Counted from the stretch's first letter, positions 1 through 7,194 are shown. The stretch is DNA of 8,978 bases from UBA6136 sp041178325 (GCA_041178325.1 JBEGVN010000032.1:1-8978); one strand, 5' to 3'. Made by a program: numbers and translations. The notes: generated by a model not told the origin, from the sequence alone.

Positions 1-63
1 ATCAATCAATCAGGTCTGACCCAGCGCTGATCAGACTGGGCCACCCCTTTTTGCCTGATTGAT
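1..63. repeat. Inverted repeats at the left window edge
   Basis: A perfect 10-bp inverted repeat has arms ATCAATCAGG (5-14) and CCTGATTGAT (54-63). Inside it are two smaller, mutually exclusive pairings: GTCTGA (14-19) with TCAGAC (31-36), and CCCAG (20-24) with CTGGG (36-40). A run of five T follows at 48-52. The first bases are a short tandem of ATCA units that may continue beyond the window. The symmetry could be a terminator, or part of the end of an insertion sequence lying to the left. The sequence alone does not decide, and no coding frame here is convincing. Confidence 0.4.
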
Positions 64-180
64 ATTCGGGAAACACAGAAGGGGAATACAGCATCGGTAG
101 ATTCCTGAATGCGGATGGAACCATCTGATTCCCGAGTGTCTTAGTGGGGTATTCCTCATTTTTCGAAATTTCCCACTTGT

Positions 181-223
181 CCGCATCACGCCCGGTAGCA
201 TTTTGGTGATGTGGACTTTTTTT
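181..223 (+). terminator. Plus-strand terminator-like hairpin, convergent with guaA
   Basis: CCGCATCAC (181-189) pairs with GTGATGTGG (206-214) in a 9-bp stem with one G-U pair. The loop is 16 nt, and seven T residues follow at 217-223. Stem plus U-tract reads as an intrinsic terminator only on the plus strand, opposite to guaA. It would stop a transcript entering from the left of the window before it runs antisense into guaA. No plus-strand gene is visible at 1-180, so its source would lie outside the window. Confidence 0.4.
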
Positions 224-269
224 GTGGGTCGAAGCCAAGAAGGGTTTTAACAATCGGGGTCGAACCCTC

Positions 270-1844
270 TTATTCCCACTCAATAGTGGCGGGCGGCTTT
301 CCCGAGATATCGTAGGTGACGCGAGAAATTCCGGGGACTTCATTGATGATGCGCCGGGATACAAGGTCCAAAAAATCGTAGGGAAGATGAGCCCAGCGGG
401 CGGTCATGAAATCAATGGTTTCGACCGCTCTAAGCGCGATCACGTAATCGTAACGTCGTCCATCACCCATAACCCCGACGGATTTCACCGGCAGGAAGAC
501 GGCAAAGGCCTGACTGGTTTTGTCATATAGATCATGCCGGTAAAGCTCTTCTATAAAGATCGCATCGGCCCTTCTCAGAAGGTCGGCATAGGCTTTTTTC
601 ACTTCGCCCAGAATCCGAACGCCGAGCCCCGGTCCCGGGAAAGGGTGGCGAAAGATCATTTCGGCAGGAAGACCAAGCTCTATGCCCATCTTTCGCACTT
701 CATCCTTAAAAAGCTCACGTAAAGGTTCGACCAGTTTGAGCTTCATGTTTTCGGGAAGGCCGCCGACATTGTGATGCGACTTGATGACGTGGGCTTTTCC
801 GGTCTTGGAGCCTGCTGACTCAATGACGTCAGGGTAAATGGTTCCCTGTGCCAGCCATTTGGCGGCCTGAAGCTTTCCGGCTTCCTCATCAAAGATTTCG
901 ACAAAAAGCCGGCCAATGACCTTGCGCTTGGCTTCAGGGTCATCGACACCCGCCAAGGCAGAAAGGAATCGGGCTTCAGCGTCCACGCGGATCACCCGAA
1001 CTCCCATATGCTGGGCGAAGGTGGCCATGACCTGGTCGCCCTCGTTCAGCCGCAAAAGTCCCGTGTCCACGAAAACACAAATCAGTTGGTCACCAATGGC
1101 GCGATGCAGGAGGACCGCGACCACGGAGGAGTCAACGCCACCGGACAGCCCCAGAATGACCTCTTCGTTTCCGATCTTTTCGCGAAGATTCTTGAGGTTT
1201 TCCTCGATGATGTTTCGGGTATTCCAAAGATTCGCGCAGCCTGCGATTTCCTTGATAAAACGTTCGATGATCCGAAGGCCTTGATGGGTATGCGTGACTT
1301 CCGGATGAAACTGGAGCGCATAGAAGCCGCGCGACTCATCTGCCATTCCTGCGATCGGGGCCGTTTCGGTAGAGGCAATGCGGCTAAATCCCGGTGGAAG
1401 CGTAGTGACCTGATCGCCATGGCTCATCCAGACATCCAGAAGGCCATAGCCTTCAGGGCTGGAGTGATCCTCGATGTTGATCAGGAGCTTCGAGTGGCTG
1501 TGGGCCCGAACCTGCGCATAGCCAAATTCCCGATGGTCCGCAGCCTCCACTTTACCGCCGAGCTGTTCCGCCATGGTTTGCATGCCATAACAAATGCCGA
1601 GAACGGGAATGCCCAATGCGAAGACAATGTCGGCTGCGCGAGGGGTATCGGCAAGCGTCACGGTTTCAGGGCCGCCGGAGAGAATGATGGCGCGCGCACC
1701 AAATTCCTTGATGAAGGTGGCGTCGCAATCCCAGGGATGAATTTCGGAATAAACCCCAATTTCGCGGACGCGCCGTGCAATAAGTTGGGTGTATTGAGAT
1801 CCAAAGTCGAGAATCAGGATCTTGTCGGCGTGAATGTTCTGCAT
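270..1844 (-). CDS. guaA: GMP synthase (glutamine-hydrolysing)
   Basis: Cytosolic GMP synthetase converts XMP, ATP and glutamine to GMP, the last step of guanine nucleotide synthesis. The protein is 524 residues, the family's normal length. The N-terminal class I glutamine amidotransferase domain (about 6-205) has the nucleophile Cys85 in GICYGMQ and the His181/Glu183 pair in QFHPEV. The ATP pyrophosphatase domain follows with the P-loop LSGGVDSS (about 233-240). The C-terminal dimerisation domain ends in the usual KPPATIEWE, so the gene is complete. The frame is open upstream to 1922, overlapping guaB, but I chose the ATG at 1844: an AAGGAG ribosome site sits 10 nt before it (1855-1860) and MQNIHADKILILDFGSQ is the family's usual N-terminus. 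It lies 74 nt downstream of guaB in the same orientation, which implies a guaBA operon. Confidence 0.98.
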   Translation of the reverse strand: MQNIHADKILILDFGSQYTQLIARRVREIGVYSEIHPWDCDATFIKEFGARAIILSGGPETVTLADTPRAADIVFALGIPVLGICYGMQTMAEQLGGKVEAADHREFGYAQVRAHSHSKLLINIEDHSSPEGYGLLDVWMSHGDQVTTLPPGFSRIASTETAPIAGMADESRGFYALQFHPEVTHTHQGLRIIERFIKEIAGCANLWNTRNIIEENLKNLREKIGNEEVILGLSGGVDSSVVAVLLHRAIGDQLICVFVDTGLLRLNEGDQVMATFAQHMGVRVIRVDAEARFLSALAGVDDPEAKRKVIGRLFVEIFDEEAGKLQAAKWLAQGTIYPDVIESAGSKTGKAHVIKSHHNVGGLPENMKLKLVEPLRELFKDEVRKMGIELGLPAEMIFRHPFPGPGLGVRILGEVKKAYADLLRRADAIFIEELYRHDLYDKTSQAFAVFLPVKSVGVMGDGRRYDYVIALRAVETIDFMTARWAHLPYDFLDLVSRRIINEVPGISRVTYDISGKPPATIEWE

Positions 1845-1888
1845 GGCGTCCCGTCTCCTTTGCGGAGCATGGATGAAGGATTGAGTCA

Positions 1889-1915
1889 AAGGCGGCTCAG
1901 GTTTTCGGCCGCCTT
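1889..1915 (-). promoter_or_regulatory. Hairpin between guaB and guaA
   Basis: A perfect 8-bp stem (AAGGCGGC at 1889-1896, GCCGCCTT at 1908-1915) with an 11-nt loop begins a few bases after the guaB stop codon. On the minus-strand transcript it is followed by UGACUC rather than a U-tract, so a strong intrinsic terminator is unlikely. It may be a partial terminator, a processing site, or a 3' stabiliser that sets the guaB:guaA ratio. The structure is visible; its function is inference. Confidence 0.4.
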
Positions 1916-1918
1916 CGA

Positions 1919-3382
1919 TCAATCGTGAGAATAGTTGGGGGCTTCCTTGGTGATGGTCACGTCATGGACGTGGCTTTCACGCATGCCGGCCGAAGTCACG
2001 CGAACGAAACAGGCCTTATTGCGCATTTCCTCAATGCTTTGGCATCCGGTATATCCCATGGCTGAGCGAACACCCCCGACCAGCTGATGAAGAATGGAGA
2101 CTACGGATCCCTTGTAGGGAACGCGTCCTTCGATGCCTTCGGGAACCAGTTTCTCGGTTTCAGTGCTTTCCTGAAAATAACGGTCACTGGACCCTTGGCT
2201 CTGCGACATCGCACCCAAAGAACCCATGCCGCGATAGCTCTTGTAAGAGCGGCCCTGAAAGAGCTCAACCTCACCCGGCGCTTCTTCGGTTCCTGCAAAA
2301 AGACCGCCCAGCATCACGGTATAGGCACCTGCCGCTAGCGCTTTCGCGACATCGCCAGAGTAGCGCACGCCCCCATCTGCGATCAGAGGAACGCCGGTGC
2401 CCTTGAGGGCTCCGGCAACGTTTGAGATGGCGGTGATCTGGGGAATGCCGACACCGGCAACAATACGCGTTGTACAAATCGAGCCTGGGCCAATCCCGAC
2501 CTTGACCGCGTCGGCGCCGGCTTCAACCAGGGCCTTGGCCGCCTCGCCGGTAGCGATATTGCCGCCAATGACCTGAATCTTGGGGAAGTTCTGCTTGACC
2601 CAGCGGACGCGGTCGAGAACCCCCTGGGAGTGCCCGTGGGCCGTATCGACGACAATGACGTCAACGCCTGCAGCCGAGAGGGCCTCGATCCGCTCTTCGG
2701 TTCCAGCGCCGGTACTGACGGCGGCACCTACGCGCAGTCTTTCCTGTTCGTCTTTGCAGGCCTGGGGGTAGTCGCGGGACTTCTGAATGTCCTTGACGGT
2801 GATCATTCCGCGGAGCTGGAAACGGTCATTGACGACCAGGACCTTTTCGATGCGGTGCTGATGCAGAAGTCGAATGGCTTCTTCCTTGCTTGCACCTTCC
2901 CGAACCGTGATCAGCTTTTCCTTGGGTGTCATTGCCTTGGCAACCGATTCTTCAAGGCGGGTTTCAAAGCGCAGGTCCCGACTCGTCACGATTCCGACCA
3001 GATCTCCCTTGTCGACGACAGGGACCCCAGAGATTCCTTTGGCGCGAGTCAGTTCCAGTACTTCGCGAATGGTGGCATTCGGGGAAACGGTGAAGGGCTC
3101 CTTGATGACGCCACTTTCGTATTTTTTGACAGCACTGACCTCATAAGCCTGTCGCTCGGCGCTCATGTTCTTGTGGATGATGCCGATGCCGCCTTCCTGA
3201 GCGATCGTTATCGCAAGACGCCCCTCGGTCACGGTATCCATGGCGGCCGAGAGCAGAGGAATGTTGAGCTTGATGTTGCGAGTGAGGTAGGTCTCAAGGC
3301 TGACATCCCGCGGAAGCACACAGGAGTGGGCGGGAATGAGGAGAACATCGTCAAACGTCAGCGCTTCTTGAACTACACGCAT
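1919..3382 (-). CDS. guaB: IMP dehydrogenase
   Basis: This cytosolic enzyme oxidises IMP to XMP with NAD+, the committed step towards guanine nucleotides. The 487-residue length is standard. The TIM barrel is interrupted by two CBS domains (about 92-147 and 152-205), the usual Bateman module that senses adenine and guanine nucleotides. The catalytic loop GPGSICTTR contains the nucleophile Cys303. The ADGG phosphate-binding segment is at about 335-338, YRGMGSLGAM at about 383-392, and the flap Arg401-Tyr402 in SSDRYFQ. The start MRVVQEALTFDDVLL is typical, and AAGGAT lies about 7 nt upstream. No key residue is missing. guaA follows in the same direction. Confidence 0.98.
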   Translation of the reverse strand: MRVVQEALTFDDVLLIPAHSCVLPRDVSLETYLTRNIKLNIPLLSAAMDTVTEGRLAITIAQEGGIGIIHKNMSAERQAYEVSAVKKYESGVIKEPFTVSPNATIREVLELTRAKGISGVPVVDKGDLVGIVTSRDLRFETRLEESVAKAMTPKEKLITVREGASKEEAIRLLHQHRIEKVLVVNDRFQLRGMITVKDIQKSRDYPQACKDEQERLRVGAAVSTGAGTEERIEALSAAGVDVIVVDTAHGHSQGVLDRVRWVKQNFPKIQVIGGNIATGEAAKALVEAGADAVKVGIGPGSICTTRIVAGVGIPQITAISNVAGALKGTGVPLIADGGVRYSGDVAKALAAGAYTVMLGGLFAGTEEAPGEVELFQGRSYKSYRGMGSLGAMSQSQGSSDRYFQESTETEKLVPEGIEGRVPYKGSVVSILHQLVGGVRSAMGYTGCQSIEEMRNKACFVRVTSAGMRESHVHDVTITKEAPNYSHD

Positions 3383-3414
3383 GGGCTCATCCTTAACTGT
3401 CGTTAAACCTTGGA

Positions 3415-3420
3415 ATTATA
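3415..3420 (-). promoter_or_regulatory. Candidate -10 box for guaB
   Basis: The minus strand reads a perfect TATAAT about 33 nt upstream of the guaB start codon, leaving room for a short leader with the ribosome site. No good -35 hexamer lies 16-18 bp upstream, because that interval falls inside a GC-rich hairpin. An activator or a weak basal promoter would be needed. Confidence 0.4.
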
Positions 3421-3468
3421 GGCGCTTTTTGAGAGAGGGGCCACCATCAGGGGTGGCCTAAAGCGCCT
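3420..3468 (-). terminator. Two-tier hairpin after the membrane-protein gene
   Basis: An outer 9-bp stem (AGGCGCTTT at 3420-3428, AAAGCGCCT at 3460-3468) encloses an inner 7-bp stem (GGCCACC at 3439-3445, GGTGGCC at 3452-3458). It begins about 8 nt after the stop codon of the upstream 309-residue gene. The minus-strand transcript has a CU-rich spacer between the arms but no clean U-tract. The position fits termination or processing between the membrane-protein gene and guaB. The outer arm touches the guaB -10 box. Confidence 0.45.
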
Positions 3469-3475
3469 GTGGTCC

Positions 3476-4405
3476 TTAGCTCGTGAACGCACCAATCTTT
3501 GATTCCAGCGCGGCAAAGGCCGACGAGTTCTGGCTGAGGCTTGATCCTGTTGTGCTCCCCGCCTCTCTGCGCGCGATCGGGAAAAAATAGTCCAACATGG
3601 CCGCTTCTGCGATCGCATCAAAAAAGGCAGCCTTGATCGCCCATGAGAAAACGCCGCCAAAGATTAAGGGCCAAGGGCCCATTTGGATGGGGATATCGGA
3701 AACCAGGATTTCGATGCCTTTATGAAGGAGCGGCAGGGCAGTAAAAAATCCGAGCCAGGTAAAGGCCATCAGAATGGCACGATTTCGTAGCATGGAATAA
3801 AAGTGACGGTCATAGACTTCAAGGGCTTCTGCGGCTGATCGCCAGGGATCCTGATGGCCGCTCATGAAGTGCCAGGCCAGGAGCGTTCGATGATTGAGCG
3901 ATGAGATTCTGGCGGCAATGTAAAGTTGGATCTGCGCAAGGGACCCCTCGGTTTTATCGAGCTTCACACAGGTATGGCGTTTGGAAAGGTCGGTCAAAAC
4001 GTCACGGACTGAAAGATCAAGCTCATTCAGTTTTGAGGTACTCTCATAAGCCCCGTCCAGCCTTTCCTTGGCGTAGGTGAGAAGTGCACGGGCTGTAGGC
4101 AGCATCTTGCCGTCCCACTGGTCCGCAAGGATGCCGAGCTGGGGGAGGTCGACGATGCGAAGCCAAACGGTCCTGATGCGGGTCATGAGGAAAGCGAAAG
4201 CGACGAACCCGATGACAGCTCCAATGGGGCCAAGAGAAATCGCGTTTTTCTCAAGCGATCCAAACCCCACGAGCGTTCCAGCTCCCCCAAGCGTAGCCAA
4301 CAGATAGCCAAAGGCAACGCCGAGACAAAGCCCCAGTCGGTAAAGTACATAGGCCATTGATTTTTCAATCGCTCGAATGGCGGCCATCAGGTCGAAGTCC
4401 CACAT
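3476..4405 (-). CDS. Uncharacterised multi-pass membrane protein
   Basis: I do not recognise this 309-residue protein. It has two hydrophobic segments near the N-terminus (about 20-47 and 57-75), rich in glycine. A long polar, mostly helical stretch follows (about 80-205), then two more hydrophobic segments (about 211-228 and 243-262) and a Ser/Ala-rich polar tail. The layout suggests an inner-membrane protein with two hairpins flanking a soluble central domain; no enzyme motif is apparent. The start ATG has GAGGAA 6 nt upstream (4412-4417). It lies 101 nt after ygiQ and 93 nt before guaB in the same direction, with a hairpin separating it from guaB, so it may be its own transcription unit. 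The open frame is long and well formed, so it is a real gene with unknown function. Confidence 0.85.
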   Translation of the reverse strand: MWDFDLMAAIRAIEKSMAYVLYRLGLCLGVAFGYLLATLGGAGTLVGFGSLEKNAISLGPIGAVIGFVAFAFLMTRIRTVWLRIVDLPQLGILADQWDGKMLPTARALLTYAKERLDGAYESTSKLNELDLSVRDVLTDLSKRHTCVKLDKTEGSLAQIQLYIAARISSLNHRTLLAWHFMSGHQDPWRSAAEALEVYDRHFYSMLRNRAILMAFTWLGFFTALPLLHKGIEILVSDIPIQMGPWPLIFGGVFSWAIKAAFFDAIAEAAMLDYFFPIARREAGSTTGSSLSQNSSAFAALESKIGAFTS

Positions 4406-4468
4406 CGCGGATTCCTCGTGACATACAAAGGTGAGGCAAGCGGGGCGTTAACCCCATGCCGGACGCTT

Positions 4469-4474
4469 ATTGTA
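4469..4474 (-). promoter_or_regulatory. Candidate -10 box for the membrane-protein gene
   Basis: TACAAT on the minus strand, about 64 nt upstream of the start codon, matches the -10 consensus at five of six positions. A convincing -35 hexamer is not visible. A short GGGG/CCCC hairpin (4442-4455) lies in the presumed leader. Confidence 0.25.
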
Positions 4475-4506
4475 CCTTTGCCAGTCGGGTTTGGCGGGGA
4501 TCAGGA

Positions 4507-6639
4507 CTAGCGAGGCGAGCGCGGGGGCTTGCTGCGGCCTGGGAGTGGGGGGAGACCCGTGTGTTGAGTGCGAGCCCGCCCTTTCTGGAGAGGGGTTCGG
4601 CGCTTGCCCTCATGCTGGAGGCCAGTTCCTTTTGGTTGCCAGGCGGGGACTAGATGGTGTTTGCCGTTGCCGATGAGGTCGGCGCGACCCATGGATTTCA
4701 GGGCGTCCCGCAACAAGGGCCAGTTTTCGGCGTCGTGATAACGTAGGAAGGCCTTGTGCACTCGGCGCTGCTTTACCTTCTTGGGGATATACACATCCTC
4801 GCTGGTCCGGCTGACTCTGTGAAGCGGGTTCTTGCCGGAGTGGTACATGGTTGTTGCGTTGGCCATGGGGGATGGCAGGAAGGCCTGAACCTGGTCCGCC
4901 CTGAAGCCATTGCGCTTCAGCCAGAGTGCAAGGTTCAACATGTCCTCATCGGTCGTGCCGGGGTGAGCGGCAATGAAGTAGGGGATCAGGTATTGCTCCT
5001 TTCCTGCTTCACGCGAGAATTTGTCAAACAGGGTTTTGAACCGATCGTAGGTCCCGATACCTGGTTTCATCATCTTCGAGAGAGGGCCGGCCTCGGTATG
5101 TTCGGGGGCGATCTTGAGGTACCCGCCAACATGATGCGTCACGAGTTCTTTGACGTATTCGGGCGAGCGGACCGCAAGATCGTAGCGAAGACCCGACCCA
5201 ATGGTGATCTTCTTGATCCCGGGAATGGCGCGCGCTTTTCGGTAGAGCTGGATCAGCGGGCCATGATCGGTGCCGAGGTTCTTGCAGATCCCAGGGAAAA
5301 CACAGGAGAGCCTTCGGCAGGCGGCTTCTGTCTCGGGGTCCTTGCACGCCAGGCGATACATGTTGGCGGTCGGGCCCCCCAGATCTGTGATGTGCCCTGT
5401 GAAGCTCGGTGAGGTATCTCGAATGGTTTCCAGCTCACGGAGAATGGAATCTTCGGAACGGTTCTGTATGATTCGTCCCTCGTGTTCTGTGATCGAGCAG
5501 AAGCTACAGCCCCCAAAACATCCCCGCATGATGGTGACAGAGTGCTGAATCATCTCAAAGGCAGGAATTTTGGCGCCACCATAGCCTTGGTAGGGTATGC
5601 GTGAGTATGGAAGATCGTATACCCCATCCATTTCCCTCGTAGTCAGAGGAAATGGCGGGGAATTGATAAAGATGTCTCGCTCCCCGTGTCTCTGGACTAA
5701 GGCTCTGGCATTCCCCGGGTTGGTTTCTTGATGAAGTACCCGGGAGGCATGGGCGTAAAGCACGGGATCTTCGCGAAGCGCTTCAAAGGAAGGTAGGCGT
5801 ATGGCTTCAACGGATTTGCGCTTTCGATGCAGGCGAATGGGGACCTCTTTACCGCCCTCAGCAGCAGTTTCGCAGGCGGGCGATGACATGGCGTAAGGGT
5901 CGGCGCGCGGGGTAATGGCTCCTGGTTGATCGACTTGAGTGGAGTCGATGACGAAGGACTCATCCAGAGGGTCTCTAAGGATCAAAGCGGTTCCGCGAAT
6001 CCTGCTGAGGTCTCGAATGGATTCTCCTGCAGCGAGCCGATGGGCAATTTCAACCACCTGGCGCTCACCGTTTCCAAAGACCAGAAGATCAGCTTTTGCA
6101 TCGATAAGAACCGATCGTCGCACGACGTCCGACCAATAGTCATAGTGGGCGACGCGACGAAGGCTTGCTTCAATGCCTCCCAGAACGATGTGGGCATCTT
6201 TGAAGGCTTCCCGGCAACGTTGCGCATAAACGGTTACGCATCGGTCTGGTCTGCGATCAGCGGCGCCATCGGGGGTATATGCATCATTGGATCGGATTTT
6301 TCGATCCGAGGTGTAGCGGTTCACCATGGAATCCATGTTTCCGCCAGTCACCCCAAAGAAAAGATTTGGTTTGCCTAAGGCTTTAAAGTCATCGGCAGAA
6401 GTCCATCTGGGTTGAGCAATGATGCCGACTCTGAATCCCTGAGCTTCAAGAAGTCGACCAATGATGGCCATGCCAAAGCTTGGGTGATCGACGTAGGCGT
6501 CTCCAGTTACGATGACGATATCGCATGAATCCCAGCCCAGCGCTTCCATCTCATGACGGGTGGTGGGGAGCTGCTTTGCGATACCAAATCGGTGAGCCCA
6601 ATACTTACGATAGGAAAAGAGATCACGGACGTTATCCAT
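4507..6639 (-). CDS. ygiQ: YgiQ-family radical SAM protein
   Basis: This 710-residue protein belongs to the YgiQ family (UPF0313), whose reaction is not established. The N-terminus MDNVRDLFSYRKYW, then LGWDSCDIVIVTGDAYVDHP, matches the family start and its cobalamin-binding-like N-terminal region. The radical SAM 4Fe-4S motif CxxxCxxC is Cys374, Cys378 and Cys381, in RGCFGGCSFC. The SAM-barrel follows, with the family segments KIAPEHTE (about 509-516) and AHPGTT (about 558-563) and the C-terminal DUF3362 region. The last 45 residues are basic, rich in Arg, Lys and Pro, and look disordered. No strong ribosome site precedes the ATG, but alignment with the family N-terminus supports it. It is the last recognisable core gene before the tRNA fragment. 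Confidence 0.93.
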   Translation of the reverse strand: MDNVRDLFSYRKYWAHRFGIAKQLPTTRHEMEALGWDSCDIVIVTGDAYVDHPSFGMAIIGRLLEAQGFRVGIIAQPRWTSADDFKALGKPNLFFGVTGGNMDSMVNRYTSDRKIRSNDAYTPDGAADRRPDRCVTVYAQRCREAFKDAHIVLGGIEASLRRVAHYDYWSDVVRRSVLIDAKADLLVFGNGERQVVEIAHRLAAGESIRDLSRIRGTALILRDPLDESFVIDSTQVDQPGAITPRADPYAMSSPACETAAEGGKEVPIRLHRKRKSVEAIRLPSFEALREDPVLYAHASRVLHQETNPGNARALVQRHGERDIFINSPPFPLTTREMDGVYDLPYSRIPYQGYGGAKIPAFEMIQHSVTIMRGCFGGCSFCSITEHEGRIIQNRSEDSILRELETIRDTSPSFTGHITDLGGPTANMYRLACKDPETEAACRRLSCVFPGICKNLGTDHGPLIQLYRKARAIPGIKKITIGSGLRYDLAVRSPEYVKELVTHHVGGYLKIAPEHTEAGPLSKMMKPGIGTYDRFKTLFDKFSREAGKEQYLIPYFIAAHPGTTDEDMLNLALWLKRNGFRADQVQAFLPSPMANATTMYHSGKNPLHRVSRTSEDVYIPKKVKQRRVHKAFLRYHDAENWPLLRDALKSMGRADLIGNGKHHLVPAWQPKGTGLQHEGKRRTPLQKGRARTQHTGLPPLPGRSKPPRSPR

Positions 6640-6728
6640 GGCGGCCTATCGGATGTCGCTGCCCTTGCCTTGCTTTGCCCGCTAGTAAAGGTTTGCAAGG
6701 GTTCAGGGGGTGGAGAGTTTAGGTCAGA
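6640..6728. other. ygiQ upstream region, no gene
   Basis: This short stretch holds the likely ygiQ promoter region on the minus strand, but no hexamer pair stands out. CCCTTGC (6662-6668) and GCAAGGG (6695-6701) form a 7-bp inverted repeat with a wide 26-nt spacer. GGTCAGA (6722-6728) abuts the CCA end of the tRNA fragment. Confidence 0.4.
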
Positions 6729-6778
6729 TGGAGCCGATGATCAGATTTGAACTGACGACCCACACATTACGAATGCTA
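6729..6778 (-). other. tRNA-Thr(CGU) 3'-half fragment, putative att site
   Basis: Read on the minus strand, this stretch matches tRNA positions 27-76. The anticodon loop TTCGTAA (plus-strand 6767-6773) has anticodon CGU at 6769-6771. A 5-nt variable loop GGGTC follows. The T arm is GTCAG-TTCAAAT-CTGAT, with all five pairs formed (one G-U). Then come the 3' acceptor strand CATCGGC, discriminator T, and an encoded CCA (6729-6731). The 12-mer around the loop, GCATTCGTAATG, is identical to the E. coli tRNA-Thr(CGU) as I recall it. The 5' half is missing: no GCCGATG acceptor partner or D arm occurs in the next 60 nt, and the anticodon stem is broken beyond three pairs. It is therefore not a working tRNA. 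The likely meaning is a duplicated attachment core left by tyrosine-recombinase integration, with the intact tRNA gene expected beyond the right end. GGTCAGA (6722-6728) and TCCGACC (6781-6787) flank it as an inverted pair. Confidence 0.75.
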
Positions 6779-6822
6779 AGTCCGACCTTTCCAAAAAGTC
6801 GCCAATAGCTCCTATTTACTTA

Positions 6823-6892
6823 AAAAACAGGCAGTTACAGTTCTCTGTGTTTGCCGGGAATTCGTGTAATTTCACTCAAATGCCCTGTTTTT
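6823..6892. repeat. Imperfect inverted repeat AAAAACAGG(G)CA
   Basis: AAAAACAGGCA (about 6823-6833) is the reverse complement of TGCCCTGTTTTT (6881-6892) apart from one bulged base. It lies inside the gene-free stretch right of the tRNA fragment. It could be a recombinase or regulator site, or simply a structured noncoding region. Confidence 0.35.
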
Positions 6893-6926
6893 CTTGGCAC
6901 GATTACACAGGAATTACACAGGAATT
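6864..6926. repeat. Tandem ACACAGGAATT and related GTGTAAT/ATTACAC sites
   Basis: ACACAGGAATT occurs twice in direct tandem (6905-6915 and 6916-6926). ATTACAC occurs at 6902-6908 and 6913-6919, and its reverse complement GTGTAAT at 6864-6870, about 38 bp away. Short sites in both orientations beside an att-like core resemble the arm-type or directionality-factor sites of integrated elements. That function is inferred. Confidence 0.45.
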
Positions 6927-6949
6927 GCACCAAAAATTTTTGGTGCAAT
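6924..6949. repeat. Perfect 26-bp palindrome
   Basis: The half-site ATTGCACCAAAAA (6924-6936) is followed with no spacer by its exact reverse complement (6937-6949). It overlaps the last bases of the 11-bp tandem repeat. A loop-free palindrome with A/T-rich centre suits a dimeric DNA-binding protein better than a terminator. No coding region overlaps it. Confidence 0.6.
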
Positions 6950-7150
6950 GACGCCCAAGAGTCTTGAAAGATGCCTAACAAAGGTGCCATGAACCATGCC
7001 CTGATTGCTCAAAGAGGTCAAAGATGCCCGTATTTTTAGGCGGGTTGATACAGGGGCGCCTTTGTGAGTGGCTTAACCATGTCAGTTCCCCCAGTCCAAG
7101 TAAGAGAGCTAAACAAGTTCACTCTTGACATAAAACCCAAGTAGCTTAGG
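6950..7150. other. Noncoding stretch upstream of the DUF4160 gene
   Basis: I see no convincing gene here. AGGCG (7038-7042) and CGCCT (7057-7061) form a weak hairpin followed by TT. A consensus -35 hexamer TTGACA lies at 7125-7130, but the sequence 16-17 bp downstream (TAGGTT) is a poor -10 box, so a promoter for the next genes is only possible. AGTGGCTTAACCA at 7067-7079 recurs at the end of the DUF2442 gene. Confidence 0.4.
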
Positions 7151-7194
7151 TTAATGGTAAGCCGACTGTACTGACAATTTTTGGGCTGCGCGTA

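Noticed and set aside
2..364. Minus-strand open frame of 120 codons downstream of guaA
   Set aside because: It begins inside guaA in another frame, has no ribosome site and a low-complexity composition; treated as noncoding.
1845..1922. Longer guaA start overlapping guaB
   Set aside because: The extra 26 residues are not part of the family and a good AAGGAG site serves the ATG at 1844.
1008..1928. Long plus-strand open frame (306 codons) across guaA
   Set aside because: It is antisense to guaA, whose catalytic motifs are all intact; composition is that of a shadow frame and no family features are visible.
2630..3406. Plus-strand open frame (258 codons) across guaB
   Set aside because: Antisense shadow of guaB with no recognisable protein features.
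4756..5412. Plus-strand open frame of 218 codons across ygiQ
   Set aside because: Antisense shadow of the conserved radical-SAM barrel region of ygiQ.
6729..6805. Complete functional tRNA-Thr gene
   Set aside because: No 5' acceptor strand or D arm pairs with the 3' half, and the anticodon stem is broken.
6972..6978. GCCTAAC as an integron attC core
   Set aside because: No matching GTTAGGC-type site or inner symmetric boxes follow within attC length.
7125..7152. TTGACA with TAGGTT as a firm promoter for the DUF4160 gene
   Set aside because: The -10 match is only three of six and the start point would fall after the original ATG; kept only as a possibility.
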